Assembly (NCBI GenBank): GCA_003223315.1
Contig: QHYR01000260.1
Span: 1 to 50,395, forward strand
DNA: 50,395 bases
Direction of reading: 5' to 3'
Source: Acidobacteriota bacterium
Lineage (GTDB): Bacteria > Acidobacteriota > Terriglobia > Acidiferrales > UBA7541
Shown here: piece by piece, positions 44,632 through 50,395 of the stretch
Position numbering within the stretch: the first letter of the stretch is position 1
Layout: every line of letters starts with the position of its first letter
The notes under the pieces: model-generated
Databases searched by the model: none
What the model saw: only the letters and a program-made list of their open reading frames with translations
What the model was told of the DNA's origin: nothing
Program-made: the position numbers and the translations under genes

Positions 44632-46404
44632 CTACCTCACAGATGCCCTGCGGGCACCGAGAGCGGGAAGTTCGGAGCGAGACACCAAGGGCGCCACGAT
44701 GTCCCTTTGCCCGCCCGATTCCATGGAAGGAATGACTGCAAGAGTTGGCACGCCGAGGTAAACCTCAACATCCCGAAGCTTTCGAAGCGATTTATCGCGT
44801 GACTCTACCAGGTAAGCCAAACCTGCTCCCAGTCCAAGTCCGACCGCTAGACCGCCGAGGGCAAAAGGACCCCGATTGGGAAAAGAAGGCTGCTCCGGGA
44901 AGCTCGGCGGGTCCAGCATACGGAAGTTCTCACCCTGCTGGCGGCGTTCCAGTTCGGTGGCCATTTGGGCTTCGTCCCGTTTCTTGAGAAGTTCATTGTA
45001 AAAGTTGAGTGCGGTCTGATAATCGCGCGTCAGGGCCTTAAATTCCTGTTGGACCATCGGGCTCAGCTGGATTCGGGCCTGAAGAGTTTTGATTTGCTGC
45101 TGAAGCTGCTTTTGCTCTTCCTTCTTCTGGCTGACCGTTAGGTCGGCTTGGTGAAGCTGCGCCCGCAGTTGCTGGATCTGGAGTGGCTCGACAAGTGGCG
45201 CCTTTACTTCTTGCTTGACCGACTGGCCCTGATCTTGGGAAGGCACATCTTGAACTTCCTTTTGGAGCTGGGCAATTTCCTCTTTGAGTTTCAACACAGC
45301 AGGATGCTTGTCGGTATAACGAGCCTGCAGTGACGGGAGCTGGTTCTCCAGGTCACTCAGCTGCTGTTGCAAGGTTTGAGGACTACGGCCATCCGCGGAT
45401 GATTTCCAAGCTGCTAGCTGCTGGGTGAGCATCGATTCTGCGAACGCCTTGGTCTGCTGGGCTTGGTTGAGACCTTGAGTGACAGCCTCGAGTTGCGGCG
45501 TCAGTCCCGCCAGCAGGGTGAGGTTTGTCTGTTCGTCTCCTGGCTGCGCTCCCACATAATGGCTTTGAAATGCCGCCAGTTTGGTGTCCTGCTCATCGAG
45601 CTTTGCCTTAGCATCGTCTAGTTGCTTGGCCAGGAATTGGGTAGTGTCTTCGGCCTGCTGTTCGCGTAGGTGCAAATTCTGTTCCATGAATAAGGAGGTG
45701 ATCTCCGTGCACACTTGCTGCGATAGCTTGGCTTGTCCGAGCGTCACATCAATGTTAAAGCCGAGCAGTGCCGGAGATAGTGTCCCCGGCGTTGGGGCCA
45801 GTGGGGTTACCTCAATTGACTTCTGCAGCCGGTCGACGAGTACTTCCATTGGGGCCTGGTTAACATCCTTCGTATATAGGCCGGATTGCGCCACGGGGTG
45901 TTGCAGGCGCGTGCGACTGAGCAGCCGATCAACGAGTACCTCCATCGGGGCCCGGTTCACATCCTTGTATAGGCCAAATTGCTCCACGAGGTGTTGCAGC
46001 CGCGTGCGACTGAGGATCTCTCCTTGCATGCTGGCAAGACGCCGGTTCAGGTCATCGCTCACCACTGGTTTGACATAACTATCCGGTACGATTGGTGCTT
46101 CGACCAGAACCCGCGTATGTGAGGTATACCGTTTCGGCAAAACAAGGGAGAGAAGAAAACCAGCTACAGCGCATAGAATCGCCGGAATGAGCAACCACCA
46201 AAACCTCCGTCGAAGAATCGCCAGCCAATCTTCAACACTTAATTCTCGTTGAACGACCATTTCCCCTCGGTCACTTTTCAGAAAAGTCTTCGGCATTTCA
46301 GGCCAACCGCCCTGCGAGTCTCGCTCGGAGTTCGCTTGGCCAGATAGCAAGTTACAGAAGCGTGTGTTTCCCGCCAATCCGGTACAGTTCCCAAACGTTG
46401 GCAT
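44632..46404 (-). CDS. GumC/Wzz-type polysaccharide co-polymerase
   Basis: 590 residues from ATG 46404 (GAGG 5 nt upstream); ATG 46296 or 46260 gives the more usual N-terminus (VQRELSVEDWLAILRRR). TM1 lies at about 68-90 (WWLLIPAILCAVAGFLL) and TM2 near 530-548 (FALGGLAVGLGLGAGLAYL) after the Pro-rich PPSFPEQPSFPNRGP. A long coiled-coil periplasmic part (about 240-490) is rich in Gln, Leu and Lys. These proteins set glycan chain length and couple to the BY-kinase and OPX exporter. Residues about 131-193 contain a tandem duplication of 31-32 residues. A Tyr-kinase domain is absent, as expected with a separate CapB gene. Confidence 0.87.
   Translation of the reverse strand: MPTFGNCTGLAGNTRFCNLLSGQANSERDSQGGWPEMPKTFLKSDRGEMVVQRELSVEDWLAILRRRFWWLLIPAILCAVAGFLLSLVLPKRYTSHTRVLVEAPIVPDSYVKPVVSDDLNRRLASMQGEILSRTRLQHLVEQFGLYKDVNRAPMEVLVDRLLSRTRLQHPVAQSGLYTKDVNQAPMEVLVDRLQKSIEVTPLAPTPGTLSPALLGFNIDVTLGQAKLSQQVCTEITSLFMEQNLHLREQQAEDTTQFLAKQLDDAKAKLDEQDTKLAAFQSHYVGAQPGDEQTNLTLLAGLTPQLEAVTQGLNQAQQTKAFAESMLTQQLAAWKSSADGRSPQTLQQQLSDLENQLPSLQARYTDKHPAVLKLKEEIAQLQKEVQDVPSQDQGQSVKQEVKAPLVEPLQIQQLRAQLHQADLTVSQKKEEQKQLQQQIKTLQARIQLSPMVQQEFKALTRDYQTALNFYNELLKKRDEAQMATELERRQQGENFRMLDPPSFPEQPSFPNRGPFALGGLAVGLGLGAGLAYLVESRDKSLRKLRDVEVYLGVPTLAVIPSMESGGQRDIVAPLVSRSELPALGARRASVR
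45826..46014 (-). repeat. In-frame tandem duplication within the co-polymerase gene
   Basis: Two direct copies, 45922-46014 (93 bp) and 45826-45921 (96 bp), encode LSRTRLQHLVEQFGLYKD and LSRTRLQHPVAQSGLYTKD, each ending APMEVLVDRL. The copies differ at about a dozen bases plus one inserted codon, so the duplication is fairly recent and under coding constraint. Confidence 0.88.
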
Positions 46405-46437
46405 GGAAACCTCGCAAAGAAACAGCAGGGATTCCCC

Positions 46438-47802
46438 CTAATCGGATTGGGGGGATGTAGGTCGGCCCGTTAACTTGTGGCCTCTAATTCGATACAAAAT
46501 GCCGACAGTGTATCGATTGTCGTCGACGTCTGCGGCGAAGGGGGCATGTTGGTTTGCGCGTTGCCGAAAAAAGTCGTACTCGAAATGCATGTTCAGGTTT
46601 TCAAAAAGCGAATGTTCGAGAGCCACATCCCCGGACTGTGTGTCCAGAGCTCCTCTTCCGAGAACCTCCTGGAGCGGAACAGACCGCGCATTGCTGGCCG
46701 CCAATACCAAATCCCAGCCGTATGCAAGACGGTGGCGTAGTTCTGCACCCTCATAGGTGTTCACGACCGTGGTCAGCAGTCCTCCGCCGTCAGCTATTAG
46801 CCTCTGCACAGTCAAACGCCAGACCGTCTGATCGGATCGCAACGTAAGCGACCCGCCAGCGCCTGGGCTCCACTTCCTAGCCGCGCCAGTAGCTAAAATG
46901 TTCCCCGATGCACTAGCGTTCGCCAATAGAATCGTCAGTGGCTGACCCGTTATCGAAAACGACGGCCCCCCGAAGATGCTCAAAAATACATGTGGCCCCA
47001 TCTGCCACAAGGTGGTCAGGAACATGTCATGCGTGTTGTCGCGACCAGGCAAGCCATAGTGGAAGGTCTGAAATGAATATTGAAAACCAAGAGTGAAGTA
47101 TCGTTTCAGGCGGTACTGATAGCCGAAGCGGCCCGTGCCATTCTGAGTGGTAAAGAGCTCCGGAGCAGAGCTCGTCGCACCAGGGAACTTCAGGAACGCA
47201 TAACTGCCTGACACCTCGAACAGGCTGCGACGGCTGATGTCATAAATAACGTCTAACTCGGATTGGTTAGCCAGCTGTCGTATAAGTGGCGTGATGAGTG
47301 TGGAATTGAGAGTACCGGGAGACGGACCGGTCGGGAGAGAAAAATGTTCGTTTGGAGCCGATTCCAAACCTCCCGTGGTGTAATGGACCGATTCGTTCCA
47401 TCGAAACTTCAAGTTAGGCCGAACGCGGTAATTGCCATCCACTGTGAAACCTTGGTCTAGTGCATTGAAAGCGGTTGCTGTTTGGTAAAGCAAAATCGTT
47501 GGTTGGTATTTCAGTTCCACGTTCCAGCCTGGTCGGGCCTTCCAAACGTTCAGAAAAGCACCTTCTTGAAATATGTAGTTACTTTGTCGGTTCGCATCGT
47601 TGTGGAGAATATTATCGTCGTGAGTTGCGTTGCTCTGCAGGTCTAAGGCGAACCCGCTGCTGGTTTGCACCTCAGGGGTATAGCGGGAATCATCTTGTGC
47701 TTGCTGGGGCGGCAACGACTCCTCGGTTTGGGCAACAACGGAAGCGCATATTCCTAGAATTACAAGGACATGAAGAGCTATCGGCAGTCTTCTAAACCGC
47801 AT
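46438..47802 (-). CDS. Outer-membrane beta-barrel EPS export partner
   Basis: 454 residues, ATG 47802. Residues 1-24 are a signal peptide ending VVAQ. The rest alternates hydrophobic and polar residues in many amphipathic strands with aromatic belts (NVELKYQPTILLYQT, FGYQYRLKRYFTLGFQYSF, HFEYDFFRQRANQ), and the C-terminal strand is YTVGILYRIRGHKL. It lies between the OPX gene and GumC, the position held by Wzp-type barrels that complete short OPX exporters in Myxococcus-like systems. That pairing is inference; the number of strands was not determined. Confidence 0.78.
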   Translation of the reverse strand: MRFRRLPIALHVLVILGICASVVAQTEESLPPQQAQDDSRYTPEVQTSSGFALDLQSNATHDDNILHNDANRQSNYIFQEGAFLNVWKARPGWNVELKYQPTILLYQTATAFNALDQGFTVDGNYRVRPNLKFRWNESVHYTTGGLESAPNEHFSLPTGPSPGTLNSTLITPLIRQLANQSELDVIYDISRRSLFEVSGSYAFLKFPGATSSAPELFTTQNGTGRFGYQYRLKRYFTLGFQYSFQTFHYGLPGRDNTHDMFLTTLWQMGPHVFLSIFGGPSFSITGQPLTILLANASASGNILATGAARKWSPGAGGSLTLRSDQTVWRLTVQRLIADGGGLLTTVVNTYEGAELRHRLAYGWDLVLAASNARSVPLQEVLGRGALDTQSGDVALEHSLFENLNMHFEYDFFRQRANQHAPFAADVDDNRYTVGILYRIRGHKLTGRPTSPQSD

Positions 47803-47814
47803 GCATTTAGGCCC

Positions 47815-48489
47815 TTAAGGCACTATAACTGTATCGCCCGCTTGCAGCTCGACGTCATCTTGGACGTCTTGGCCCTGTGTGATCCGCTTATAGTTGAATG
47901 GAAGCTTCACGGCCCCTCCGGCTGAAGTCTTTCGTAGCACATAGATTTTCTTGACCTTGGCGAAGTCTCGAAATCCTCCCGCCTGAGCCAAAGCATCAAG
48001 CACACTCGTGGGCCGAATCAGAGAAAACGAGCCAGGATGCTGGACCTCGCCTAAGACGTTGAATTTACGGCTGTTCATCTCTTCCACCGCAACTGTTACA
48101 GCTGGGTCTCTGACAAATTCGTTAAGCTTTTTCGAAATGCTGACCTGCAATAAGTCAGGGGTCAACCCACTGGCCTGAATTTCGCCCACGAGCGGTAGGG
48201 TAATCTTGCCGTCCATGCGAACGGGAACTTTGCCCGTAACTCCCGGTTCGTTCCACACGTTGATCGCGAGGAGGTCGCCGGGGCCAATAACATATGCCGT
48301 CTCAACTTTCAGGGGATTTGAGGATGCGGTTGCGCGGGAAACCTCAGTAGTCGCCCGGGCCACTTTGGCTTCGCTAGTGGAACGCGAACTGCTTTCTTGG
48401 TTCTGAGCCCGAGCGGTGCTAATTATCAGAGCGGCTGCGGCGACAACAATTAGCCTTTGCTTCCATGTGAGCGAGAATTCACACCTCAT
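47815..48489 (-). CDS. Polysaccharide export protein (OPX / Wza family), short form
   Basis: 224 residues, ATG 48489 with GGAGG 4 nt upstream. Signal peptide 1-28 ends ARAQ and has no lipobox Cys, unlike E. coli Wza. The polysaccharide-export domain begins YVIGPGDLLAINVWNEPGVT (about 66-85), with PLVGEIQASGLT, and one SLBB-like segment (VLGEVQHPGSFSL, SVLDALAQAGGF). The protein stops soon after, so it lacks the C-terminal outer-membrane helix of Wza. Export probably needs the barrel encoded 12 bp downstream. Periplasmic or outer-membrane associated. Confidence 0.88.
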   Translation of the reverse strand: MRCEFSLTWKQRLIVVAAAALIISTARAQNQESSSRSTSEAKVARATTEVSRATASSNPLKVETAYVIGPGDLLAINVWNEPGVTGKVPVRMDGKITLPLVGEIQASGLTPDLLQVSISKKLNEFVRDPAVTVAVEEMNSRKFNVLGEVQHPGSFSLIRPTSVLDALAQAGGFRDFAKVKKIYVLRKTSAGGAVKLPFNYKRITQGQDVQDDVELQAGDTVIVP

Positions 48490-48525
48490 GTTTCCTCCTT
48501 TCTTCTCATTTATCGGGGCGCTCTG

Positions 48526-49254
48526 TTAAGTTGTGGATTCTCCCTGATCGAATTTCGCTTGGGCGCGGGTTCCCGTCATTTGCGCTTCGTCTTGTTGTTT
48601 GCCTCTGTACGAGACTTGTACAACGTTAGCCACTCGGTGATAAGGCTGTGACAGGTGTGGCCAGAGGCTGCGGCTTGAGTTCGGGCCTGCCGCCACCGCC
48701 GCCGATAGTGCAGTGGCTGGCGAACCAGAGGGCATCACCTTGACCCACGCGCCGTCCACTTCAACAGCTACGGAGCGCTGCAGGAGCGTTACGGACAGCA
48801 CGAGGCGTTGACGCCCTCGAAAGCCTGTTAGGATCCCTTCGACACCGGTAAGCGGCCCTCGCTCGACTCTCACTCGTTGCCCGACGTGCGAGAACGCCCA
48901 CGGACGTCCCGGCAACCCAGAGCGCACGAGAGTCTGGATAGCGGTGATCTCGCTGTCGTCGACCGGCACCGGTTTCTTGCCGATTCCAACCACCTGAATG
49001 ACGCCTGGTGTTGTCAGAATTGGGAGCCGATTAGACGGGTTGAATCGGCAGAACAGATAGCCAGGAAACAGGGGCAAGTCGGATTCCTTGACGCGGTCGG
49101 ACCAATGGCGCCGGCACTTGTAAGTCGGCAAGAAGACTTGGTAACCGATGCCGCGCAAGTGGCTCGCCGCAAAGTTTTCATATCTGCTTCTAGTTTGCAC
49201 GGCAAGCCACGGAAAACCATTCGTTCCGGGTATGGTGTCAATTCCAGAGGTCAT
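48526..49254 (-). CDS. NusG-family specialised antiterminator (RfaH/UpxY-like)
   Basis: 242 residues, ATG 49254. The NGN domain starts PWLAVQTRSRYENFAASHLR (about 15-34) and includes PLFPGYLFCRF (about 61-71); a KOW domain follows (VGQRVRVERGPLTGVEGILTG, about 124-144). It is longer than NusG, with a ~70-residue tail. Such paralogues bind RNA polymerase and prevent early termination in long EPS operons. It is the first gene of the export operon and is preceded by an ops-like element at 49288-49310. A decayed copy lies at 42425-42679. Housekeeping NusG is not expected here. Confidence 0.88.
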   Translation of the reverse strand: MTSGIDTIPGTNGFPWLAVQTRSRYENFAASHLRGIGYQVFLPTYKCRRHWSDRVKESDLPLFPGYLFCRFNPSNRLPILTTPGVIQVVGIGKKPVPVDDSEITAIQTLVRSGLPGRPWAFSHVGQRVRVERGPLTGVEGILTGFRGRQRLVLSVTLLQRSVAVEVDGAWVKVMPSGSPATALSAAVAAGPNSSRSLWPHLSQPYHRVANVVQVSYRGKQQDEAQMTGTRAQAKFDQGESTT

Positions 49255-49287
49255 TTACGCGCCCTCTTTCCACACACTTCATTTTTT

Positions 49288-49310
49288 GCAAGCCACCGCC
49301 ATAAGAGTCC
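49288..49310 (-). promoter_or_regulatory. ops-like antitermination element, copy 1
   Basis: Minus strand: GGACTCTTAT then core GGCGGTGGCTTGC (49300-49288), 34 bp before the NusG-like ATG. Compared with copy 2 (42690-42712) only two of 23 bases differ. The core GGCGGT-R-GC-n-T resembles the ops site recognised by RfaH, so the protein encoded downstream may bind it during transcription of its own leader. Confidence 0.65.
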
Positions 49311-49445
49311 TCGGGTCTCGGGAACTCAAATTCCAAAACGCGCTAGCGAAGCGTATGCAAGAACTCCGCGAGTCCGAAAGGGGTTCTGCCCGCTGGGGTA
49401 CAGCGCGCCCCTCACAGCCGTTTTCGACTGCCGCCATAGATTCGT

Positions 49446-49474
49446 ATAGATAGTTCACTCGGATAAGGCCAACA
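49446..49474 (-). promoter_or_regulatory. Weak promoter candidate for the EPS operon
   Basis: Minus strand TTGTTG (49474-49469), 17 bp, TATCTA (49451-49446), about 135 bp upstream of the ops-like element. Both hexamers are poor matches; listed only because spacing is right and it is upstream of the leader. Confidence 0.2.
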
Positions 49475-49916
49475 AGCCGGCAAATTCGGTAATTCGATGA
49501 CGGGGAGACTACCGATTAGCCCATCAGGTGTTTCCGAGTCTTTTCGGCCAAGCGAGGAGGGAACCTTCGCACGTCTGACCCTCAACGCTGCAGTGGGTTG
49601 CGGGATAAGGCTAGGTCGGGGCCGACCCAATAGGTAAATTGCCGCCAGAGGGTTAATCCAGCGTTGAACTACACCTTCAGAACAGCGCTAGTCGCTTTGA
49701 AGTTGGTCGAAGAAGCGGCGCGAGATTTTGATCTGTAAGTCGTTGGCCAAGAGCCCAATACAGCCGATGGCGGTGGGCACCCCGTCCTGGTGGATCATCT
49801 TTCACCCAAGAATGTGAAGCCATCTTCCTTGTCCTGGACAAAAGCCGCAGGCGGAAAGAAGAGTTTGTTCAGACCACAGCCCGGCTCAGGCGAAACCTTT
49901 TAGAATGAAGTATTTA

Positions 49917-50096
49917 CTAAAGCTTTATGGTTACCCCGTAATTCAGCGCACGCAGGATAGAGAATTCGCCTCGATCATATTCCTTCAGATGGACACTGCC
50001 CTTTCCCGGCAGGCCAGTCCCCAATGCTCGCTCGAACAGACCTAAATGCCTGTCCTTCGACCATTCGCCCGACCAGTAGAGGGGGATCGTGTGCGC
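49917..50096 (-). pseudogene. C-terminal remnant of an unrecognised protein
   Basis: A 60-codon open segment after a TAA, with no credible start, ends at TAG 49919-49917. It reads TIPLYWSGEWSKDRHLGLFE, then GLPGKGSVHLKEYDRGEFSI and a C-terminus RALNYGVTIKL. Its composition is like a folded protein and its end like a final beta-strand, but I do not recognise the family. It may be the tail of a gene lost by rearrangement, or chance. Confidence 0.3.
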
Positions 50097-50115
50097 TCTT
50101 TAGACTCCCCGGGTT

Positions 50116-50395
50116 ATGCTTGCGCACTCGACAAATTCGCGCTCACGTTACCTTTCTATCCATTCACGCGCGCTTTCCATCCCCCGCGCATTAGTGCTGT
50201 TTCTAACATGCACGCTTTTCGTATCAGCCTTGATCTCCTCCGGCTGCTCAGGCATCACCAGCGCCAAGGGCAGTTCCACGACTACGAATACCGCCTCGCT
50301 GAGCATCAACACACCGGCCCTGCCCAACGCGATTACGCAGACGGCCTATACCGGAGCACTCTCGGCCACCGGGGGAATCACGCCTTATACCTGGA
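50116..50395 (+). CDS. Putative Ig-domain lipoprotein, 3' end beyond window
   Basis: Open from ATG 50116 to the right edge (93 codons) with an in-frame TAG just upstream. Residues about 24-44 form a hydrophobic signal ending ISSGCSG, a lipobox, so Cys44 is the expected lipidated residue. After a Thr/Ser linker comes LSINTPALPNAITQTAYTGA then LSATGGITPYTW, the start of a putative-Ig (He_PIG) domain common in acidobacterial surface proteins. Shine-Dalgarno is weak. It is divergent from the EPS operon and may be unrelated to it. Confidence 0.75.
   Translation, partial: MLAHSTNSRSRYLSIHSRALSIPRALVLFLTCTLFVSALISSGCSGITSAKGSSTTTNTASLSINTPALPNAITQTAYTGALSATGGITPYTW

Larger units (their letters stand above)
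49255..50115. other. 861-bp divergent intergenic region upstream of the EPS operon
   Basis: This region separates the EPS antiterminator gene (minus) from the partial lipoprotein gene (plus). It holds the ops-like element, a weak promoter candidate, a GGTCGG/CCGACC dyad near 49614-49627 without a T-run, a dyad CTTGTCC/GGACAAAAG near 49828-49844, and an unrecognised C-terminal gene remnant at 49917-50096. No complete gene was recognised. Confidence 0.6.

Noticed and set aside
49412-49630. Minus-strand frame of 72 codons upstream of the antiterminator
   Set aside because: No Shine-Dalgarno site, no motif, Pro/Arg-rich; more likely leader DNA.
49690-49801. Small minus-strand frame beginning MIHQDGVPTAIG (37 codons)
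   Set aside because: Short, no homology recognised, no neighbouring context; chance is likely.
1-50395. CRISPR array, rRNA operon, intact IS element or prophage genes
   Set aside because: No regularly spaced repeats, rRNA-like blocks, transposase or phage proteins were recognised on either strand.

Overview
This window reads as one very large exopolysaccharide/capsule (EPS) gene cluster from a Gram-negative soil-type bacterium, most likely an Acidobacteriota member. That assignment is an inference. It rests on the outer-membrane export genes, the heptose-sugar genes, the Ig/CHB_HEX/IPT secreted proteins, a WD40-like (PD40) protein-kinase remnant typical of that phylum, and VanZ-LamG and OPX/beta-barrel gene types. 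No rRNA, intact tRNA, CRISPR array or complete IS element was found. Nearly every gene lies on the minus strand, so transcription runs from about 49.3 kb down to the left edge. Only a partial lipoprotein gene at the right edge and one short kinase remnant are on the plus strand.

Layout in transcription order. (1) Assembly and export core, 49.25-41.15 kb: a NusG/RfaH-like antiterminator, a short OPX (Wza-type) exporter, an outer-membrane beta-barrel, a GumC/Wzz co-polymerase with an internal duplication, an ExeA-like ATPase, a frameshifted CapB/CpsD tyrosine kinase, a decayed second NusG gene, and the initiating phosphoglycosyl transferase. (2) A WbpB/WbpD/WbpE-type trio for a diacetamido uronic acid, 41.05-38.26 kb, with ATGA stop-start overlaps. 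(3) A regulatory and secreted-protein island, 38.3-34.2 kb: an FN3 lipoprotein, a LuxR regulator, a PilZ protein, a Cys/Pro-rich secreted protein and a DsbA-like oxidoreductase. (4) Sugar-building and transfer genes, 34.1-18.4 kb: GT2, ChbG-type deacetylase, epimerase, Gfo/Idh oxidoreductase, FemAB/GNAT, asparagine-synthase-like protein, Wzy/WaaL-type protein, two GT4 and one CgeB/GT1-like transferase, GDP-mannose 6-dehydrogenase, an alpha/alpha-barrel protein and HddA. (5) A beta-helix secreted protein, an Rmd-like reductase, HddC, GmhA and GmhB (which with HddA complete the GDP-heptose pathway), then a WzxC-type flippase, 18.1-11.2 kb. (6) A methyltransferase, a pyruvyl transferase and a CDP-sugar-like module (epimerase, RfbC, SAF oxidoreductase, RfbF, LmbE deacetylase), 11.2-4.3 kb. 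(7) A VanZ-LamG membrane protein and a long secreted Ig-like protein running off the left edge.

How the parts work together (inference from families): nucleotide sugars are made by the heptose, uronic-acid, diacetamido-uronate and RfbF modules. The phosphoglycosyl transferase starts the repeat unit on undecaprenyl phosphate, and several glycosyltransferases and modifying enzymes extend and decorate it. Wzx flips it, a Wzy-type protein polymerises it, GumC plus CapB control length, and OPX plus the beta-barrel export it. The most striking regulatory signal is a pair of 23-bp ops-like elements, with a core matching the enterobacterial RfaH target, one in front of each NusG paralogue.

The cluster also carries signs of decay and rearrangement: the 5' half of a tRNA cut near its anticodon, a FemAB pseudogene, a NusG pseudogene, a capB frameshift, an antisense kinase fragment fused into the 3' end of dsbA, and an unrecognised C-terminal remnant. 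Translations of the regions not covered by long reading frames were done by eye.
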